The notes under the pieces: generated by a model | The model's input: only the letters and a program-made list of their open reading frames with translations | Databases searched by the model: none | What the model was told of the DNA's origin: nothing | Translations under genes and position numbers: made by a program | In this document: positions 60,224 through 64,000 of the stretch, piece by piece | Position numbering within the stretch: position 1 is the stretch's first letter | Layout: each line of letters starts with the position of its first letter | Assembly (NCBI RefSeq): GCF_030936135.1 | Contig: NC_082599.1 | Coordinates: 3,334,847-3,398,846, forward strand | Direction of reading: 5' to 3' | Source of the DNA: Gavia stellata | Taxonomy: Eukaryota; Chordata; Aves; Gaviiformes; Gaviidae | Length of the DNA stretch: 64,000 bases

Positions 60224-63200
60224 CTTCCACATACTGGTACTCCAGTGACATCAGACATTACATGGCTGAGACTGGTTGTAAAGCAAGAAGACTAAAAATG
60301 TAAGCTTGGTGTTTCTTTCACTTCTGTAGCAGGGCCTTTGGCAGTGTGAAATCTTTGCTTACCAGGGGAGGATTTCAGTTGCTGCAGAGGTATTTGAAAG
60401 GGTGTGTACTGAAGAAAACATGAGGTGACATTTAAGGGCAAGCAATTTGTACTGTTTCTCGTCGTGCTGGTGCAGCTTAGAGACTCCTCTGTCTAGGAGT
60501 AGCTATGTGGAGTAATTGCTTAATGCCAGTGCTGCTAGTTTGTCTCGAGGGGCCGTTGCCTTGCCCACAGCCTGAAATCTGCTTGTTTCTTTTCTGCTGT
60601 TTTTGTCCTGCAGCTCCAAGGGGTGGAGGAGAGACGCTGTCCATAGCCTGGCAACAGCGTCTGTGTGCGTGTAGTAACTGAGGTGTGTAGCGTGCGTCCC
60701 ACAGCAGCGATGTTAGGGGTGCGGCGGCAGCACTGGTTCAGCATCGTGTGGGCTATGCCAGCGGACTTGAAAGCACAGGGATCAGCTGCTGCTGCAGTGC
60801 TCTAGTGTGTACAACTGGCATGTTTGAGTGCCTGTGCTGCCTTTGCTTCCCCAGTGGCCTGCGTCGGTGGGAGGAATGCAGGCAGGGAATGGCTGGTGGT
60901 AACATCTGTGCAGGTTTGTCTCGGTGGAAGTTGATTCTCACAACGGGATGGGGTTTATGTGGGTTTTGTTCTTCGGGAGGGGTGCAAGGTGTTTGGAGTA
61001 ATACTAATATTTTAGAAAGCTGGAAAACAATCCAGCGAAGCAATTTTTGCAGTGTAATATTTGCTTAGGTTGCTGTAGTGCTGTAGTTTAAAGTAAGTGT
61101 AATGATTTATTCGCCTGACAGTGCCCAGCCTTTCAAGTGATCGCATATTGTGAGTGTCTGACAAAACCACAATTCTCCAAACACAAATGTCTCTTAGCGT
61201 TGACCACCAGAGCCTTCTAATAGGGACAACAAGGAGAGACTTAGGAAGTGGATGGGAAACTTGGGAATACTTGCTGTCGTCCTTTCACTGAAAAATGTAA
61301 TAACTTCTCAAGCAGGTAATAGATCCCCTTCCATTTCTCTTTAAAAACAGTTTAGAACTGTTAAATGGCATGGTGACAGTGATTGCTTAAGTCTGCAGTC
61401 TCAAAGGCATCTACTTAGTACTTGAATTTCACAAAGTGCAGAGCAGGTCAAGTGGGAAAAGTAACTTTATATGTAATCTTGGTACTCTAATGAAATTAAG
61501 ATACCGATCTCTATATAATGTTATATAGTGTATGGAGATCCTTTTGCAGCTGGTCTAAAAAAAAATAATCTATTGATTTGGCCACATATGCCAGTTTGTA
61601 ACTTCAGAGCTTGGTTTTACACATTCAGTAATTGATAATTTTGGCATTTTTGTTTGTTTAAAAATATATTTGGAAAGAAATTTTTATTTAGTGGAGTTTA
61701 AGTTGTACTAGATAGTCCATCTGTCAAAATTAATCTGGAAAAATATTTTGTAACTTCAGCTGGAGTTTTTATTCCTCAACAAAAAGGTTTATGCTGAGAG
61801 CATATTAATACCAGTAATCCTGTTTTACAGCAACATGTATTTGAAAGGACGTAATCTACAAATCGTGCACTTAAGCTGCCTTCAGATTAGTTGACTCTAA
61901 AGTGAGCAGAAGTTCAATTAAAAACTCCGTACCTGTTTGTTTAATAGTCCCTTGTGTTTTCCTGGTCTACTGGGAGATAATGGAGTGTGACACGTGGTAA
62001 GAGTTGCGGGTGAAGGTGAATATATAGAGGTAGACGGTATTAAGTTCCCTTTTATTTCCATGGAGCCTGCAGTGCACTTGAATTATGTTACTCAAATACT
62101 TAAACGTGTATTTGCTGACTAGATATTTTGAGCATCACAGGCTGCTTCGTGATAAATGCGTTAAAGTAGCTGTCTTTTGCCACCTTTATAAAACTTTCCC
62201 TTAGCAGTCCCAAATTTGAAGTTTTGGATAATGATATGTTGCAGCTGAGTTGTGTTTGCTGTTTTTAAAACTGGCAACTTCATGTCAATGTTTTCATGAA
62301 GGGTGTTTTTACTTTTTTAATTGGGGATTAGTGTCTTACAGCTTTTATAAACAAGAACCATCCTCTGAAACTCTGGAGTAAGGGGAGGATGCTTCAGTCG
62401 TTGCATGCAAGAGTACTTGGAAATAGTAGGACTCTGGTGTTCGAAGTACTTGTGGCTTTGGACCACAGTTAAAGTTTCTAGATCTATAAAAATCTGTCAT
62501 TAAAAACAACATCAGTAACTTTTTTTAATAGTTTAAATGAATTGCAGATCAGGGCTTTGTTTCTAAGCTACCTCCTGGCAAATTATTCCTTATTTATTTC
62601 AAATTAATAAAGCAAGAATTGCAGTAAGTGAGGAGTTTACAAATTTGAATTTCTGAAATTACTAATTTTAGGAAGGCTAAAGTTATGAAAATTGCAGGTA
62701 TGTAGCCACAGTTCCCAGTGGATAAATCCATGTTGCATGGTTTCCCGAGTGCTTACTATGCTTAATTTCTTGTCATTGACATTCTAAGTTTTAATATAAA
62801 CGTTGCAGAAATGTTCTGTGTGTTTGGGGTTTTTTTGGCTGAGGAAGAAGTACCTCACACAGGTACTGGCATACTGCTTCAAGGGTAATGCTTCATTAAG
62901 GTGGAATTGAGGAGCAGATTGGAATCTCTTCCCCGGCAAACTTTCTGGTATGTAGCTTTGTGAAGCAGATAGGCCTAAATATAAAAGAAGTTCAAAACAA
63001 CGTGTCAAAAAGAGAGGTGTGGGTCTTTAGACTTAACAGCAATTTTCCTGTGTAACTTGATTCTGGAACTTGTAAACCCTCAGGTAGCGTAGGTGGAAGT
63101 TTTTAGGCTTTCCTCATGATCTCCCTACAACATTAAGGTAATGTTTCAAACCGACTTTTTTTCTGGAGGATTAGATGTACCGTAGCATGCAGAACTGCAA

Positions 63201-64000
63201 AACCTGTGGATTTTTCACAATGGCATCAGTGTGTGTATGTGTGCAGACTGCAATATAAATCCACCTGAATATACTACTATTTGTATTACTCTGAAAAGCA
63301 GGCATTCAGATTAGCAGATTTCCCATTAATCAGTGTGGAATAATTCAAAGTTAAGTTTCACATTTACTATAGCTTCTGTTTCATCAGTGCAAGAAGATTG
63401 TGGAAAGTGTGCGTGTGTCCATGCGCATGTATGTATGTATACGGGGAAAACATTATGCCTGTCTTCACCAAGGGGCAGGATATGTGGGGGCAGAAGGCCC
63501 TTAAACTAGTAGGGTAACTATGCACGTGCATAGGGCTCATTATTTGCAAGGTTCGTTTAAAGCTTCTAGTATTAACTTTAAGAAGTGTTGATGGGAAGAT
63601 GAGCGGACATTAACACTCCTAAGCATGAGTGGGGGGATTGCTTTTTTCAGGCTATGGAATGGTTACGTTGTTGAGGTGTGTGTCATTCCTTCAGTAAGCT
63701 TTGAACCATCCGTGAAATTCACTGAAACTGCAGGAGAGGTGGATGGATGTCTTGGCGATAATGAATTTCTGTATATACCATAGAAGTTGACAGCCTCACA
63801 GAGGAGAGATCCGGATTAGTGTCCTCACAGGGAAAAAGGCTTCCGCATGATTTTAAACGTTTGGCATGGCCTGCTTATCAAGCCACGTTATAGTTGGCTC
63901 TTAGCTGGTTGCCGTTAGGATGAGTAGGGAGGGACTGGGGAGACCGAGAGGATGCGGTAGGGAAACCGCTGCTGTTACAATGAGCTTGGGATAGGGCATG

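Larger units (their letters stand above)
57061..64000 (+). other. Probable large first intron of unidentified gene
   Basis: About 7 kb of AT-rich sequence with no coding exon I can recognise on either strand and no CR1 element. It follows a CpG island with donors and contains a C20/T15 homopolymer pair and two ZNF143-like motifs. A possible acceptor at 59263-59267 (TTTTTTCCTAG-type) is followed, in phase 0, by nine codons and then a stop, so it is not a clean coding exon. Confidence 0.4.

Overview
This window is vertebrate, most probably bird, nuclear DNA. The evidence is spliced genes with GT-AG introns, three CpG-rich promoter regions, and several 3'-end fragments of CR1 LINEs, the dominant avian retroposon. 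One of these carries the terminal ATTCTATG-type repeat. The gene order on the + strand is GUK1 (3' part) - GJC2 - IBA57, the same order as on human 1q42. A fourth transcription unit, which I could not identify, seems to start near 56.4-56.9 kb. Nothing prokaryotic, viral or CRISPR-like was seen.

Layout. 1-3.47 kb: the last four coding exons of guanylate kinase GUK1 and its poly(A) signal. 3.47-39.04 kb: a long interval between GUK1 and GJC2 with no recognised gene. It holds CR1 fragments, a 21-bp minisatellite with a higher-order 105-bp period, small tandem duplications, an orphan CpG-rich patch, and a chain of good splice signals that could mark an unannotated transcript at 5.4-10.4 kb. 39.04-45.25 kb: the GJC2 (connexin-47) terminal exon, with its complete 415-residue reading frame and a long AT-rich 3' UTR-like tail. 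45.25-50.15 kb: intergenic. 50.15-55.56 kb: IBA57 (mitochondrial Fe-S assembly factor), complete in three exons from a CpG-island promoter. 56.38-57.06 kb: another CpG island with two possible first coding exons. 57.06-64.0 kb: no coding exon recognised, probably first-intron sequence of that gene.

The genes are unrelated in function. GUK1 handles guanine nucleotide metabolism in the cytosol, GJC2 forms gap junctions in myelinating glia, and IBA57 matures [4Fe-4S] proteins in mitochondria. They are neighbours through conserved synteny and not through shared regulation.

The exon boundaries of GUK1 and IBA57 were placed by protein homology plus splice consensus, and both spliced frames close exactly. 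Most open reading frames elsewhere look like chance products of GC-rich or repetitive sequence and are not listed as genes.
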